Assembly: GCF_004521915.1 (NCBI RefSeq)
Contig: NZ_SDKD01000018.1
Location: forward strand, 21,757-85,756
Direction: 5' to 3'
Length of the DNA stretch: 64,000 nt
DNA from: Brevibacillus migulae
Lineage (GTDB): Bacteria; Bacillota; Bacilli; Brevibacillales; Brevibacillaceae
Below are positions 1 through 8,464 of the stretch, piece by piece; the stretch's first letter is position 1, and each line of letters starts with the position of its first letter. A program made the translations under genes and the position numbers. The notes beneath the pieces are model-generated. The model was not told where the DNA came from and made no database searches. It saw nothing but the letters and a program-made list of their open reading frames with translations.

Positions 1-193
1 TACCCAGCTCCGCAGTAAATCGCAGGAAAAAGGGCCGCAACGTGCCCCGCGCTGCGTAGCGGCTACTCCTTTTGCGGACCCCTGCGATTTGCTTCGGAGC
101 GAACATTCAACACTTTCCAGCGGGGTGTAGAATGAAGCGGAGTTTCGGAACATGCTCTCCCCACCGCAGCCACGAAGCGCCAGAAGCGCCACA
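1..193. repeat. long imperfect palindrome, family copy A (left part outside window)
   Basis: Non-coding sequence that can fold on itself: positions 7-26 are almost complementary to 81-100 (AAATCGCAGG at 17-26 against CCTGCGATTT at 81-90). The outer right arm continues to about 193, and its partner must lie left of the window. Positions 118-157 match 47509-47548 of copy D in the same orientation at 37 of 40 bases. The motif at 95-104 (CGGAGCGAAC) is the degenerate form of the CTGTCCGCTCCG core seen in copies B and D. Its right end reads GTGG-rich on the minus strand, like the other copies. No convincing gene lies inside; an open frame at 72-299 is explained by the palindrome. Confidence 0.7.
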
Positions 194-241
194 AAAGAAA
201 AGCTCTTACCTCGCACTTTCGTACGGGACAAGAGCTTTTTT
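192..241. terminator. bidirectional-looking terminator after the MFS pump
   Basis: AAAGCTCTT (199-207) pairs with AAGAGCTTT (230-238) around a 22-base loop. An A-rich left flank (192-200) becomes the U tract for leftward transcription of the pump gene ending at 250, and a T run (236-241) serves the opposite direction. Confidence 0.7.
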
Positions 242-249
242 CATTGAAA

Positions 250-1806
250 TTATTTTGCAGCAGGCTCCGGCTTGCGTTTTTTCCGCAAGAAATAGATAAA
301 CGGAATCGAACACAAGATCGGAATCGACGAGATCAGGAACGTATCCGCAATCGCTCGCACTGCCGCCTCTTTTTGAATATAGCCGGCGATTACCGCCAAG
401 GCTCCTCCTTGTGCGGTAGCCGAGTCAACACCGCCCTGCGCATAGAGACCACTCACGCTGGTAATGGTCTGCTGCGCTACGGTAGAAGTGACAGACACAC
501 TTTCCGTAATCATGGACACATGCAGCGTCTGCTGTGTCGTCATGATCGCCGTCAGGATGGCGATCCCGAGCGAACCCATGACTTGGCGGAACAGATTGGA
601 GATCGAGGAGGCTTTCCCCACCATCTCTCTCGGGACTGAGTTCATCCCGACCGTGGTGAGCGGCATCATGCAGAGGCCGATCCCAATCCCGCGTATCGTT
701 AAGATCATATCCAGCCAGCGATTGGGTGTGTCCACACCGAGTCGATGCAGTTCATACGTCATCGTACCCATCAAGGTCAGACCAACCAAGCCAATCGGAC
801 CTACCCCGAACTTGTCAAACAGCTTCCCGCTGATCGGCATCATCAAGGCCATCGCAATCGACTGCGGCATCAGCAAAAGTCCTGTTTCTACCGGCGTCAT
901 CCCCTGGATATTCTGCAAGTATAACGGTGTCAGGAAGACCCCGCCGAACATCCCCATCATCACCAAGCCCGATGTAAAGGTGCTGAGTGAAAAGATTGGA
1001 TTTTTAAACAAGCGGAAATCAATGAGCGGCTGCGCTTTTCCGAGCTCTACCCAGATCAACAACACCAGAGAGAAGAAGCAGATAAAGAACAGGCTGACGA
1101 TGTAGAGGGAATCCCACCCCTCCGATTGCCCCTTGGTAAGCGCTAAGAGCAGCGTCCCAAATGCAATGACGGACAAAACAGCACCGGGTACATCAAAGGG
1201 CAAATCCGGCTTTTTCGGTGTTTCCTTCAGCAGGAACCCGCTGATGAGTGCTGCAAATACCCCTATGGGGACACAGATGAAAAAGAGTACCCGCCAGCTG
1301 AAATATTCAATGAGATATCCGCTGAGCGTCGGGCCGATCGCAGGGGCCACCATCGCGGCAATCCCCCACAGCCCCAGAGCCATCCCGATCTGTTGGCGCG
1401 GCACGATCATATAGATCATCGCCATCCCGATCGGCATGATAAAGCCACCGCTGACCCCTTGAAAAATCCGGAAGGCAATCAGGCTGGTATCACTCCAGGC
1501 GAGGCCACAAAGCGCGGAGCAAGTGGTAAACACCCAGAGCGATAAGATAAACATTCTTTTATAGCCAAACTTTTCACCGAGCGAGCCGCTCATCGGAATC
1601 ACGACGGCCGATGCCAGCATGTAAGCCGTCAAAACCCACTGGATATCCTGTGTGGTGGAACCGAATACGTTAACGAGTTTTGGCAGCGCTACGTTGATCA
1701 AGCTGTTGTTCAATACAGCAACAAACGTTCCGAGAATAATGGCAAGCAGGGTGACCCAAAAGCTGCCGTTTTCGCCCGTACGCTTTTCTTCTACTGCTTG
1801 CGACAC
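250..1806 (-). CDS. DHA2-family (EmrB/QacA type) MFS drug efflux permease
   Basis: Membrane proton antiporter of the 14-helix drug:H+ antiporter-2 family. The 518-residue length is normal for EmrB/QacA. After a short cytoplasmic head, the first helix (about residues 18-40) leads into a loop with PKLVNVFG. The repeated glycine-rich segments GSLGEKFGYKRMF (about 74-86) and GKLFDKFGVGP match the loop 2-3 motif (GxLaDrxGrkr) of MFS proteins and its second-half copy. The C-terminus is basic (FLRKKRKPEPAAK). It is the last gene of a MarR / short adaptor / lipoprotein adaptor / pump operon, 12 bases after the adaptor, so it probably exports a toxic hydrophobic compound with these adaptors. The substrate cannot be read from sequence. 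Confidence 0.9.
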   Translation of the reverse strand: MSQAVEEKRTGENGSFWVTLLAIILGTFVAVLNNSLINVALPKLVNVFGSTTQDIQWVLTAYMLASAVVIPMSGSLGEKFGYKRMFILSLWVFTTCSALCGLAWSDTSLIAFRIFQGVSGGFIMPIGMAMIYMIVPRQQIGMALGLWGIAAMVAPAIGPTLSGYLIEYFSWRVLFFICVPIGVFAALISGFLLKETPKKPDLPFDVPGAVLSVIAFGTLLLALTKGQSEGWDSLYIVSLFFICFFSLVLLIWVELGKAQPLIDFRLFKNPIFSLSTFTSGLVMMGMFGGVFLTPLYLQNIQGMTPVETGLLLMPQSIAMALMMPISGKLFDKFGVGPIGLVGLTLMGTMTYELHRLGVDTPNRWLDMILTIRGIGIGLCMMPLTTVGMNSVPREMVGKASSISNLFRQVMGSLGIAILTAIMTTQQTLHVSMITESVSVTSTVAQQTITSVSGLYAQGGVDSATAQGGALAVIAGYIQKEAAVRAIADTFLISSIPILCSIPFIYFLRKKRKPEPAAK

Positions 1807-1818
1807 GAATCTCGCCTC

Positions 1819-3060
1819 CTAATTCACCCGTACCTTGCTACCGTCGGACAATTGTGCCGTTGGATTCATGACGATCTTGTCACCGGAAGCCAGACCACCT
1901 GTGATCTCCACCCAATCCGCTTGCTTTCCGCTTTGCGTGATGGCAACCTGATGGACGACATCCCCATCCAGCTTATACACATAAGATTTGCCTTCTTTTT
2001 CAATCACGGTAGATGCTGGAATTTTCAAGCCTGCTGGCGCCGCTTGCTCCGAAAGAATCACGTCCGCCAGCATCCCCGCGCGCAGCAAGCCTTCTTGATT
2101 GCTGACACGGATTTTGACTGGGAACGTGCTGTTGTTCGCATCCGAGATCGGGCTGACAAATTCAACTGTTCCCGTGAAGTGTTTGTCTTCCAGGCTCGAC
2201 ACACGCAATGTTACTTGTCCGCCAACCTTCACCTGGTTGATTTGGTCTTGCGGAATGCTTGCTTCCACTTTCACTTCATCCATTTTCACAATGGTCAAAA
2301 GCGGTACGCCGGGAGAAGCCATTTCCCCTGGATCGATGCTGCGGCGTGCAACGACACCCGCGATCGGAGAGGTCACATTGGTATTGCTGAGCGTGATTTT
2401 CGCCAGCTCCAGGCTGGATTTCAAACGATCCACTTCAGCTTGCAGGGCTGCCAACGAATTGGAGGTAGCCCCTGCTTGCGCCAAATCCAACTGGGCTTGC
2501 GCTTGCACATATCCAGTACGAGCCTTTTCCAGCTCCAACGTTACTTTTTCATATTCAGACTGCGAAATCGCACCCGATTCATACAAAGCTTTCATCCGGT
2601 TAAAGGTGGATTGGGCGACATCCTGCGATGCTTTTGCCTGTTCCACTACACTGCGCAGTCTGTCAAGCTCTTGGGAGCGTGCGCCTGCTTTTGTATCTGC
2701 GAGCCTCGCTTGGGCACTGGCGATCGCCGATTCTGCCTGTCTAACCTGCTGCACATAGTCCGAGGAATCGAGCTGAACAAGCACTTGACCGGGCTTGACG
2801 ATATCGCCCTCTTTCACCAAGACTTGCGCTACTTTCCCCGACAGTTTGGATACTGCCTGGATTTCTTCTGCGGCCGTCACTTTCCCGCTCGCCGTGATCC
2901 CGCTGTCCTGGCCGCTGCCGACATTCCATACCTTTACAGCCGGGACCGCCGCCTGCGCATTCCCTGCCGGCTGAGCGTTGTCACTGCAGCCCACTACTGC
3001 AAATGAAAGACTGGTAAGTAACGCAAACCAAGTCACTGCACGTTTTGATTTTGTATTCAT
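1819..3060 (-). CDS. HlyD/RND-type membrane fusion lipoprotein
   Basis: Efflux adaptor anchored outside the membrane. The N-terminus is a lipoprotein signal with lipobox VVGC (about residues 21-24 from the chosen start). A biotinyl-lipoyl half-motif (SGKVAQVLVKEGDIVKPGQ) follows, then a long Ala/Gln/Glu-rich coiled-coil hairpin (about 95-200), the second lipoyl half (NVTSPIAGVVARRSIDPGE), a beta barrel and a membrane-proximal domain. About 413 residues is typical for RND adaptors, although here it precedes an MFS pump. The frame opens with GTG at 3069, and ATG codons occur at 3063 and 3060; 3060 gives the best spacing from AGGGTG. Only one base separates the upstream adaptor from the GTG, which indicates co-transcription. 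Confidence 0.88.
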   Translation of the reverse strand: MNTKSKRAVTWFALLTSLSFAVVGCSDNAQPAGNAQAAVPAVKVWNVGSGQDSGITASGKVTAAEEIQAVSKLSGKVAQVLVKEGDIVKPGQVLVQLDSSDYVQQVRQAESAIASAQARLADTKAGARSQELDRLRSVVEQAKASQDVAQSTFNRMKALYESGAISQSEYEKVTLELEKARTGYVQAQAQLDLAQAGATSNSLAALQAEVDRLKSSLELAKITLSNTNVTSPIAGVVARRSIDPGEMASPGVPLLTIVKMDEVKVEASIPQDQINQVKVGGQVTLRVSSLEDKHFTGTVEFVSPISDANNSTFPVKIRVSNQEGLLRAGMLADVILSEQAAPAGLKIPASTVIEKEGKSYVYKLDGDVVHQVAITQSGKQADWVEITGGLASGDKIVMNPTAQLSDGSKVRVN

Positions 3061-3070
3061 CATCGTCACC

Positions 3071-3730
3071 CTATATTCCTTTCACTTCGATCTTGATGAA
3101 CGCATTCATGCCGGTTGACAGATCAATGTCTGTGGCGGTATCAATGGCAATCTTGATCGGAATCCGTTGTGTCACCTTTGTAAAGTTGCCGCTTGTATTG
3201 GAAGCAGGGAGTAAAGAGAAGGTGGAGTTGGTTGCTTGCCCGATTTCGGACACATGCCCGACCAGCTGCTTGCCAGGAAATGCATCGATTTCAATGTCCA
3301 CTTTTTGTCCCAGCTGCAATCTGCCCACTTCGGTTTCCTCGATGTTAGCGCTGATGTACAATTTGCTTTCATCCACAACCATCGCTACCGCTTGCCCTGG
3401 AGAAACGACTTCCCCTACTTTTGCCAATGTTTTTAATACGGTACCCGTAATCGGAGCGCGCAAGGCCGCATTATCGAGCAAGTTGGTCGGCAAATTCGTG
3501 GTATCCTGCTGTCCGACAATCTGGTCAGAAACAACCGGATCCCCGTCATTAATCGCCAGCGAAGTAATCTTTCCTGAGATGCGCGGCATAATCCGATAAA
3601 TATCCCCCGCTACCCGGGCATCTTCCGTCTTTACATAGTGCTGCCCTTCATACCAGTAGTAGCCGCCGATTCCTGCCCCACTGATCACCATTAGCGTAAG
3701 AATGAGGGTAAGTACTGTCTTGCGATTCAT
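3071..3730 (-). CDS. short EmrA-like HlyD family adaptor
   Basis: A membrane fusion protein anchored by one N-terminal helix (about residues 5-27), with the EmrA-type KTEDARVAGDIYRIMPRISG start of the lipoyl region. A second lipoyl half (LRAPITGTVLKTLAKVGEVVSPGQ) and a beta-barrel segment ending in STGMNAFIKIEV follow. At 219 residues it is much shorter than EmrA (about 390) because the coiled-coil hairpin between the lipoyl halves is missing. It overlaps the MarR gene by 4 bases and is followed almost at once by a full-length lipoprotein adaptor. Two adaptors for one pump is unusual; the short one may be a membrane-proximal spacer or a partner of the longer one. Confidence 0.85.
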   Translation of the reverse strand: MNRKTVLTLILTLMVISGAGIGGYYWYEGQHYVKTEDARVAGDIYRIMPRISGKITSLAINDGDPVVSDQIVGQQDTTNLPTNLLDNAALRAPITGTVLKTLAKVGEVVSPGQAVAMVVDESKLYISANIEETEVGRLQLGQKVDIEIDAFPGKQLVGHVSEIGQATNSTFSLLPASNTSGNFTKVTQRIPIKIAIDTATDIDLSTGMNAFIKIEVKGI

Positions 3731-4185
3731 TCTTTCTCCTCAACTTTCTTTTCTATTTTTCCAATAATAAGCGTAAATGAACGAATAATCATATCAAGTT
3801 CTTCTTCAGTCAAGCCTTCCAATAATTGCCGATAATATTCCTCTGAAAAGAAAGGAATTTTCTCAATTGATTTTTCAATTTCTGCGCTTTTTCGGATCCA
3901 GATCACCCTGCGGTCCTCTTCATCTCGTACGCGCTCCACGAATTTCTCCCGCTCCAGGCGGTCGATGATTCCTGAAATCGTGCTGTAAGAAAGGTCGAGT
4001 GCTTTGGTGATCTGCCCAATCGTTTTCGGTTCCTCAAACACCTGTTTCAATACCATGATCTGCGGCATCGTCAGACCGTAATCCCCTACCTCACGGGTAA
4101 ACGCGGTCTGATATACCTTGCGAAATCTTCGCAGCAAATCTCGAATGATCAATGCTTTCCCAAGCGGTCCCCTCCTTCCCCTCAT
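3727..4185 (-). CDS. MarR-family transcriptional regulator of the efflux operon
   Basis: Winged-helix repressor. It has the helix-turn-helix EEPKTIGQITKALDLSYSTISGIIDRLEREKFVER (about residues 55-90) and the wing DEEDRRVIW typical of MarR. It heads the efflux operon and probably represses it until a pump substrate binds. The start is uncertain. ATG at 4185 has no ribosome site and sits 3 bases from a putative operator. A strong AAGGAGGGG (4177-4169) lies inside the frame and points to a later start such as TTG at 4152 (LIIRDLLRRFRK), though that spacing is long. Confidence 0.88.
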   Translation of the reverse strand: MRGRRGPLGKALIIRDLLRRFRKVYQTAFTREVGDYGLTMPQIMVLKQVFEEPKTIGQITKALDLSYSTISGIIDRLEREKFVERVRDEEDRRVIWIRKSAEIEKSIEKIPFFSEEYYRQLLEGLTEEELDMIIRSFTLIIGKIEKKVEEKE

Positions 4186-4187
4186 TT

Positions 4188-4224
4188 ATTTCGAACACGA
4201 AATTTTTTAACACGAAATAATATA
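4188..4224 (-). promoter_or_regulatory. putative MarR operator and promoter of the efflux operon
   Basis: ATTTCGAACACGAAAT (4188-4203) is a perfect 6-4-6 inverted repeat, and AACACGAAAT recurs at 4209-4218. On the minus strand a TATATT-like -10 (about 4219-4224) lies just upstream, with TTTTCA 17 bases further. The repeats would therefore overlap the transcription start, a normal place for MarR autorepression. The function is inferred. Confidence 0.55.
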
Positions 4225-4390
4225 GCACACATCCAGGGAGGTGAAAAGTAAAAAAACGTCAATGGAAACACTTTGGAAAATTCAAGAAATTGTGCCGGGT
4301 GATCCGATATAGCATTAGAAAACTTTGGCTTCGCCAAGCCTTAGTTGCACTAATATGGATACGACATTTTCCCAATTCTTATCCACACAA

Positions 4391-4427
4391 AAAAACGGGA
4401 TCTATTACAGATCACCGTTTTTGCCCA
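4391..4427 (-). terminator. terminator overlapping the VanW gene stop codon
   Basis: On the minus strand CAAAAACGGTGATCT pairs with AGATCCCGTTTTTTTG. The stop codon at 4405-4407 lies in the hairpin, so the last codons (KNGDL) form part of the terminator stem. Confidence 0.8.
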
Positions 4428-5352
4428 ACGCTTGCTTTTTTTCCTCTTTGATTTCCTCGGGCAGCTCCTTCGATACACCCGGGACATTCCGTGGTTCATA
4501 CTCCAGCTCCGGAAAGGAATGAATCGACACATACACTTGTCCGTAAATCGACTTGGCCCGGATGAGCACCGGATATGGGTATTTGTTTTGGAATACAAGA
4601 TCCGGCCCATTCCAGCTGACCGTAGCATCTCGGCCTGGAGGCACATAGGGAACTTCCCGGGAATGAGAATACCGTTTCACGATATGAATGCCTGCCCGGT
4701 CGACCGCATTAAACAGCGTCGAAGATACCTGGCAGATCCCACCGCCGATTCCCTCGGATAATTCTCCTTTTACGATGACAGGCGCTTCCAAATATCCTTT
4801 GGCCCGAGTTCGTTTTCCAACCACTTTATTGAAAGAAAACATTTCCCCCGGCAGCAACACATAGTTGTTGATCGCCTCGGAAGCCAGCTTGATATTATGC
4901 GAACGATTATGATTTCGGGAATTAAAATAGGTGGTATACTGTCCAATTCTTTTTTTCCTTACGTGGGCAAGCAATCCTTGATCCACTTTGGGCATCAGGA
5001 TTCTCGTCGGATTCTCGAGCTTCGCGGTGCCAGCTTCATAATAGTATTCGTAGAAGCTCAGTCTCACTTGCGCCTCGTTGATTTGCAGGCCCTTTTTTTC
5101 CGGAATAATCTTGCCGGCATCATCGATGATCGCATTCACCGGGGGGCGATCCGCAACTTTTTTGACGCTCTCAATCCATCCTTGCAGCTTGCTCTCGTCT
5201 ACGACCGGGACACCCGAGAAGGGCAAGGTCACATCTTGCTTATGGACAGCCGCGACCTCTTTTCCATCGATCACAATCCTGAACGGTTCTGCCTGCTCCA
5301 TTGGCTGCATTTGCAGCAACAATAACAGCCACGTCATTATCACTGTTCCCAT
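4405..5352 (-). CDS. VanW-family protein
   Basis: Probably secreted or membrane-tethered. It starts with a hydrophobic segment (MTWLLLLLQMQP), then a region resembling the domain that often precedes VanW (about 25-120). The VanW domain runs from about 135 to 275, with the signature YTTYFNSRNHNRSHNIKLA, the loop LPGEMFSFNKVVGKRT and GIGGGICQVSSTLFNA. VanW occurs in some vancomycin-resistance clusters and in many chromosomal proteins of spore formers; its biochemical role is not settled. The C-terminal tail is acidic and lysine rich. ATG at 5352 has GGGGGTGG at good spacing; GTG at 5361 is the alternative. Nothing suggests a resistance cluster here. Confidence 0.85.
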   Translation of the reverse strand: MGTVIMTWLLLLLQMQPMEQAEPFRIVIDGKEVAAVHKQDVTLPFSGVPVVDESKLQGWIESVKKVADRPPVNAIIDDAGKIIPEKKGLQINEAQVRLSFYEYYYEAGTAKLENPTRILMPKVDQGLLAHVRKKRIGQYTTYFNSRNHNRSHNIKLASEAINNYVLLPGEMFSFNKVVGKRTRAKGYLEAPVIVKGELSEGIGGGICQVSSTLFNAVDRAGIHIVKRYSHSREVPYVPPGRDATVSWNGPDLVFQNKYPYPVLIRAKSIYGQVYVSIHSFPELEYEPRNVPGVSKELPEEIKEEKKQALGKNGDL

Positions 5353-5421
5353 AAAATCCACCCCCGCCCTTAATATGAACGTAAGGGAGGGATTTCATGC
5401 TTTGGATGGCAAGCGATCCGT

Positions 5422-7551
5422 CTAGAACACCCAATCATCCTTCACTTTGTAAGGAGTCGCATACAGCTTCTCCCGTTTTTTCGATTCGGCCATGTCTATC
5501 GCCTGCTGCATAAAATACAGCTGACTGCTGAAAGCGGGTTCTTCCGCTTGGGGATGAATGAGATGATAGTTGCCCTCCGAGTCTAAAATCCGCGCTTTCG
5601 TATTGTCTTGCAGATAAACATCGACAATGTCGGTGACCCGCTTGGCCAAATCGGGCTGCTCGATTGGAAAGAGCAGCTCTACCCGTCGATCCAGGTTTCG
5701 GGTCATCCAGTCTGCGCTGGAGAGATACACCTCCGGCTGGCCGCCGTTGCCGAAGATAAAGATACGGCTGTGCTCCAGGAATCGATCGATAATACTGCGT
5801 ACACGGATATTTTCACTTACGCCGGGTATTCCTGGACGCAAGCAGCAAATGCCCCGTACGATCAAATCAATCTGTACACCTGCGCAGGAAGCCTCATACA
5901 AGCATCCGATGATTTCTTCATCTGTCAGCGAATTCATTTTGGCAATAATCCGGCCTGGGTTCTCTGAAGTCGTCTTTTCCACTTCACGTCGGATCATCTC
6001 ACGGAACTTTTTGCGCAGCCCTTTTGGGGCAGCTTCCAGCTTGCGCCATTCCGGCGGCTCCGAGTAACCGGATAAATCATTGAATAAGGCAGACGCGTCC
6101 ACCCCAATGTCAGGATTGCTGGTGAACAGCCCGAGATCCGTATATAAGGTCGCCGTCATGTTATTGTAGTTTCCAGTACTTAGGTGCACATAACGTCTGA
6201 TGCGGTCCCCTTCTTTTCTCACGACAAGCGTAATCTTGCAATGCGTCTTCAGACCTACCAGCCCATAGATGACTTGGCATCCAGACTTTTCCAGCTGCTT
6301 TGCCCAATGAATATTGTTTTCCTCGTCAAAACGTGCCTTCAGCTCTACCAATACGGTTACCTGCTTCCCATTTTCCGCAGCCAGCGCCAAGGAACGCACG
6401 ATCGGTGAATCCCCGCTGACGCGATAGAGCGTCTGCTTGATCGCCAGGACATCAGGATCTTGCGCAGCCTTTTGCACAAAATCTACGACGCAGTCAAAAG
6501 ATTCGAAGGGATGATGTACCAGGATATCGCGCTTGGCAATCGCTGCAAACAGATCCTCTTCACCGATCAAATCGGCAGGAGGCTGTGGCAGAATCGTTTC
6601 ATTGCGCAGATGCTCGTAGCCCGGCAATTGGATAAAGCCAAAGAACTTGGTCAAATCGATTGGACCGTTGATCGGATAAATATCGCGCGGATGCACCTCA
6701 AGCGCTTCCTGCAAAATGAGACGCACCTCCTGATCCATCTGTCCGTCAATTTCCAGGCGGATGGCCGCTCCCCATTTCCGCTTTTTCAGCTCTTTTTCAA
6801 TTTCCTCCAGCAGGTCTTCCGCGCCTTCTTCATCCAGCGTCATATCCGCATTGCGCGTAATGCGAAACGGATGTACCGACGTGACTTCGTTTCCTTTGAA
6901 AAGACGATTGATATATTTCTTAATGACTTCTTCCAATAAAATGTATACCTTTCCATTGGCTGACGGCAGCTCGATGAACCGTGACAATACAGCCGGCACT
7001 TGCACAACGGCAAATACATGCTTATTCGTATTCTCTGCTCTGCGCTCCAGCATGACAGCCAAATTCAGGCTTTTATTCAGAAGCAGCGGAAAGGGCCGGC
7101 TTTGATCCACGGCAAGAGGGGTCAGGACCGGATAGATCAGCGAATCGAAATATTCATCCAAAAAAGATTCCTGCTCCTGCGTCAGGTCTGCCGCTTGTAA
7201 AAAATGAATGCCATTTTCCTCAAGCAGCGGCAATATATGTTCACATAAGCATTGATATTGCCTCTCCACCATATGGTGCGTCCGGGCATTGATCATCCGC
7301 AGCTGCTCTTTCGGTGTATAACCCGATGAATCCGGCCGATTGAAGCCAGCTTTCACCTGATCCTTGAGACCGGCGACGCGGACCATAAAAAACTCGTCCA
7401 GGTTGGAAGAAACGATCGCCAGAAACTTCAATCGCTCCAGCGCCGGATTGGATTCGTCCATCGCCTCTTCCAGCACACGACTGTTGAAGGCAAGCCAACT
7501 CATTTCTCGATTGATAAAATAATCCGGATGAAGAAGATCTCTCTCTTCCAC
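5422..7551 (-). CDS. ppk: polyphosphate kinase PPK1
   Basis: Reversibly transfers the terminal phosphate of ATP to inorganic polyphosphate. The 709 residues contain the N-terminal helical domain (YFINREMSWLAFNSRVLEEA), a middle domain, and two phospholipase-D-like catalytic domains. The autophosphorylated histidine is in VGLKTHCKI, the second conserved histidine in LEHSRIFIFGNGG, and STGNYN is also present. The start is GTG with GGGGGAG upstream. It lies downstream of phoU and the phoPR pair, so phosphate storage sits next to phosphate sensing. About 100 bases separate it from phoU with no clear terminator, so read-through is plausible. Confidence 0.95.
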   Translation of the reverse strand: MEERDLLHPDYFINREMSWLAFNSRVLEEAMDESNPALERLKFLAIVSSNLDEFFMVRVAGLKDQVKAGFNRPDSSGYTPKEQLRMINARTHHMVERQYQCLCEHILPLLEENGIHFLQAADLTQEQESFLDEYFDSLIYPVLTPLAVDQSRPFPLLLNKSLNLAVMLERRAENTNKHVFAVVQVPAVLSRFIELPSANGKVYILLEEVIKKYINRLFKGNEVTSVHPFRITRNADMTLDEEGAEDLLEEIEKELKKRKWGAAIRLEIDGQMDQEVRLILQEALEVHPRDIYPINGPIDLTKFFGFIQLPGYEHLRNETILPQPPADLIGEEDLFAAIAKRDILVHHPFESFDCVVDFVQKAAQDPDVLAIKQTLYRVSGDSPIVRSLALAAENGKQVTVLVELKARFDEENNIHWAKQLEKSGCQVIYGLVGLKTHCKITLVVRKEGDRIRRYVHLSTGNYNNMTATLYTDLGLFTSNPDIGVDASALFNDLSGYSEPPEWRKLEAAPKGLRKKFREMIRREVEKTTSENPGRIIAKMNSLTDEEIIGCLYEASCAGVQIDLIVRGICCLRPGIPGVSENIRVRSIIDRFLEHSRIFIFGNGGQPEVYLSSADWMTRNLDRRVELLFPIEQPDLAKRVTDIVDVYLQDNTKARILDSEGNYHLIHPQAEEPAFSSQLYFMQQAIDMAESKKREKLYATPYKVKDDWVF

Positions 7552-7651
7552 CGGGTTCTCCCCCTTTTTTATCCCCTGTCAGGCTACGATTCGTTTCCCT
7601 GTATGTTATTTACCCTGGCGCGCCTTTTCTCTAAACGAAGCTATCAGCGCG

Positions 7652-8308
7652 TCAGTTGTTTAAGTCTGTCATTTTGCCTGTATTCAGATAAATGATCCAT
7701 TCACAAATATTGGTGACATGATCCGCAATTCTCTCCAAATATTGAGCAACCAACAGCAGATGCGTTCCTTGTGAAATATGATCTTTATTCTTGCTCATTA
7801 CTTCTATCATATCACGGAATATTTTGGAAAACAGTTTATCGATCACATCATCCCGTTCGGCGATTTCCTCCGCCTCTTCCTGATTGCGGGCAATGTACGC
7901 GTTGAGGCAATCCCGTACCATTGCTTTGACATGATCTGCCATGATCGGAATATCGATGAGCGGTTTAATATACGGTTCCGGCATAAGGCGACGGGTAGTT
8001 TTGGCAATGGCAACTGCATGATCCCCCATCCGCTCTAGATCGGTGACGAGCTTCAGCATGGTTCCCAATCTGCGCAAATCTCCACCGACCGGTTGCTGCA
8101 GAGCGATTAAGCGGAAGCAGCCGGATTCGATCTCCTGCTCCAACGAATTGATCAGCTTATCATTGCTGATCACTTCTTCCGCCAGCTTGTCATCGCGTTC
8201 CACCAGACTTTTTATGGCCTTGTGTATTGCTTCCTCGACCAATGTACCCATCGTCATCAGCTTGCGATGCAGAACATCCAATTGATCTTCAAAAATATGT
8301 CTGGTCAT
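7652..8308 (-). CDS. phoU: phosphate signalling protein PhoU
   Basis: Cytoplasmic regulator linking phosphate transport to the PhoR kinase. The 218 residues form two three-helix PhoU repeats with the metal-binding motif ExxxD in each half (ERMGDHAVAIAK near 95 and ERIADHVTNICE near 195). In many bacteria phoU follows the pst transporter genes; here no pst gene is in the window and phoU lies between phoR and ppk. A terminator (8422-8456) separates it from phoR, so it probably has its own promoter in 8309-8420, where I could not assign boxes with confidence. Confidence 0.94.
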   Translation of the reverse strand: MTRHIFEDQLDVLHRKLMTMGTLVEEAIHKAIKSLVERDDKLAEEVISNDKLINSLEQEIESGCFRLIALQQPVGGDLRRLGTMLKLVTDLERMGDHAVAIAKTTRRLMPEPYIKPLIDIPIMADHVKAMVRDCLNAYIARNQEEAEEIAERDDVIDKLFSKIFRDMIEVMSKNKDHISQGTHLLLVAQYLERIADHVTNICEWIIYLNTGKMTDLNN

Positions 8309-8421
8309 TGCTTCTACCCCTCCAATGGTGTCTCATTTTATTTGATCAGGCCAATGTTACAAGGGATATATAGAAGCATAGTAAAGACAATGTATTTTTT
8401 TTGTTAAGATTCTTTTTTTTG

Positions 8422-8456
8422 CAAAAACAGCCACCTTTTTCGGGGTGACTGTTTTC
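8422..8456 (-). terminator. terminator after phoR
   Basis: AAAACAGCCACC and GGTGACTGTTTT pair (one wobble) around a short loop; leftward transcription then reads GTTTTTGC and a second T-rich stretch (8411-8420). Confidence 0.8.
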
Positions 8457-8464
8457 CTTCGCAT

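Noticed and set aside
72..299. 75-aa open frame at the left edge
   Set aside because: It lies in the palindromic repeat copy A and crosses the pump terminator; its composition follows the repeat.
4242..4315. Short frame after GGGAGGTGAAAAGT reading MKSKKTSMETLWKIQEIVPG-like
   Set aside because: The apparent ribosome site is only one base from the GTG, the product is about 23 residues and no homology is recognisable.
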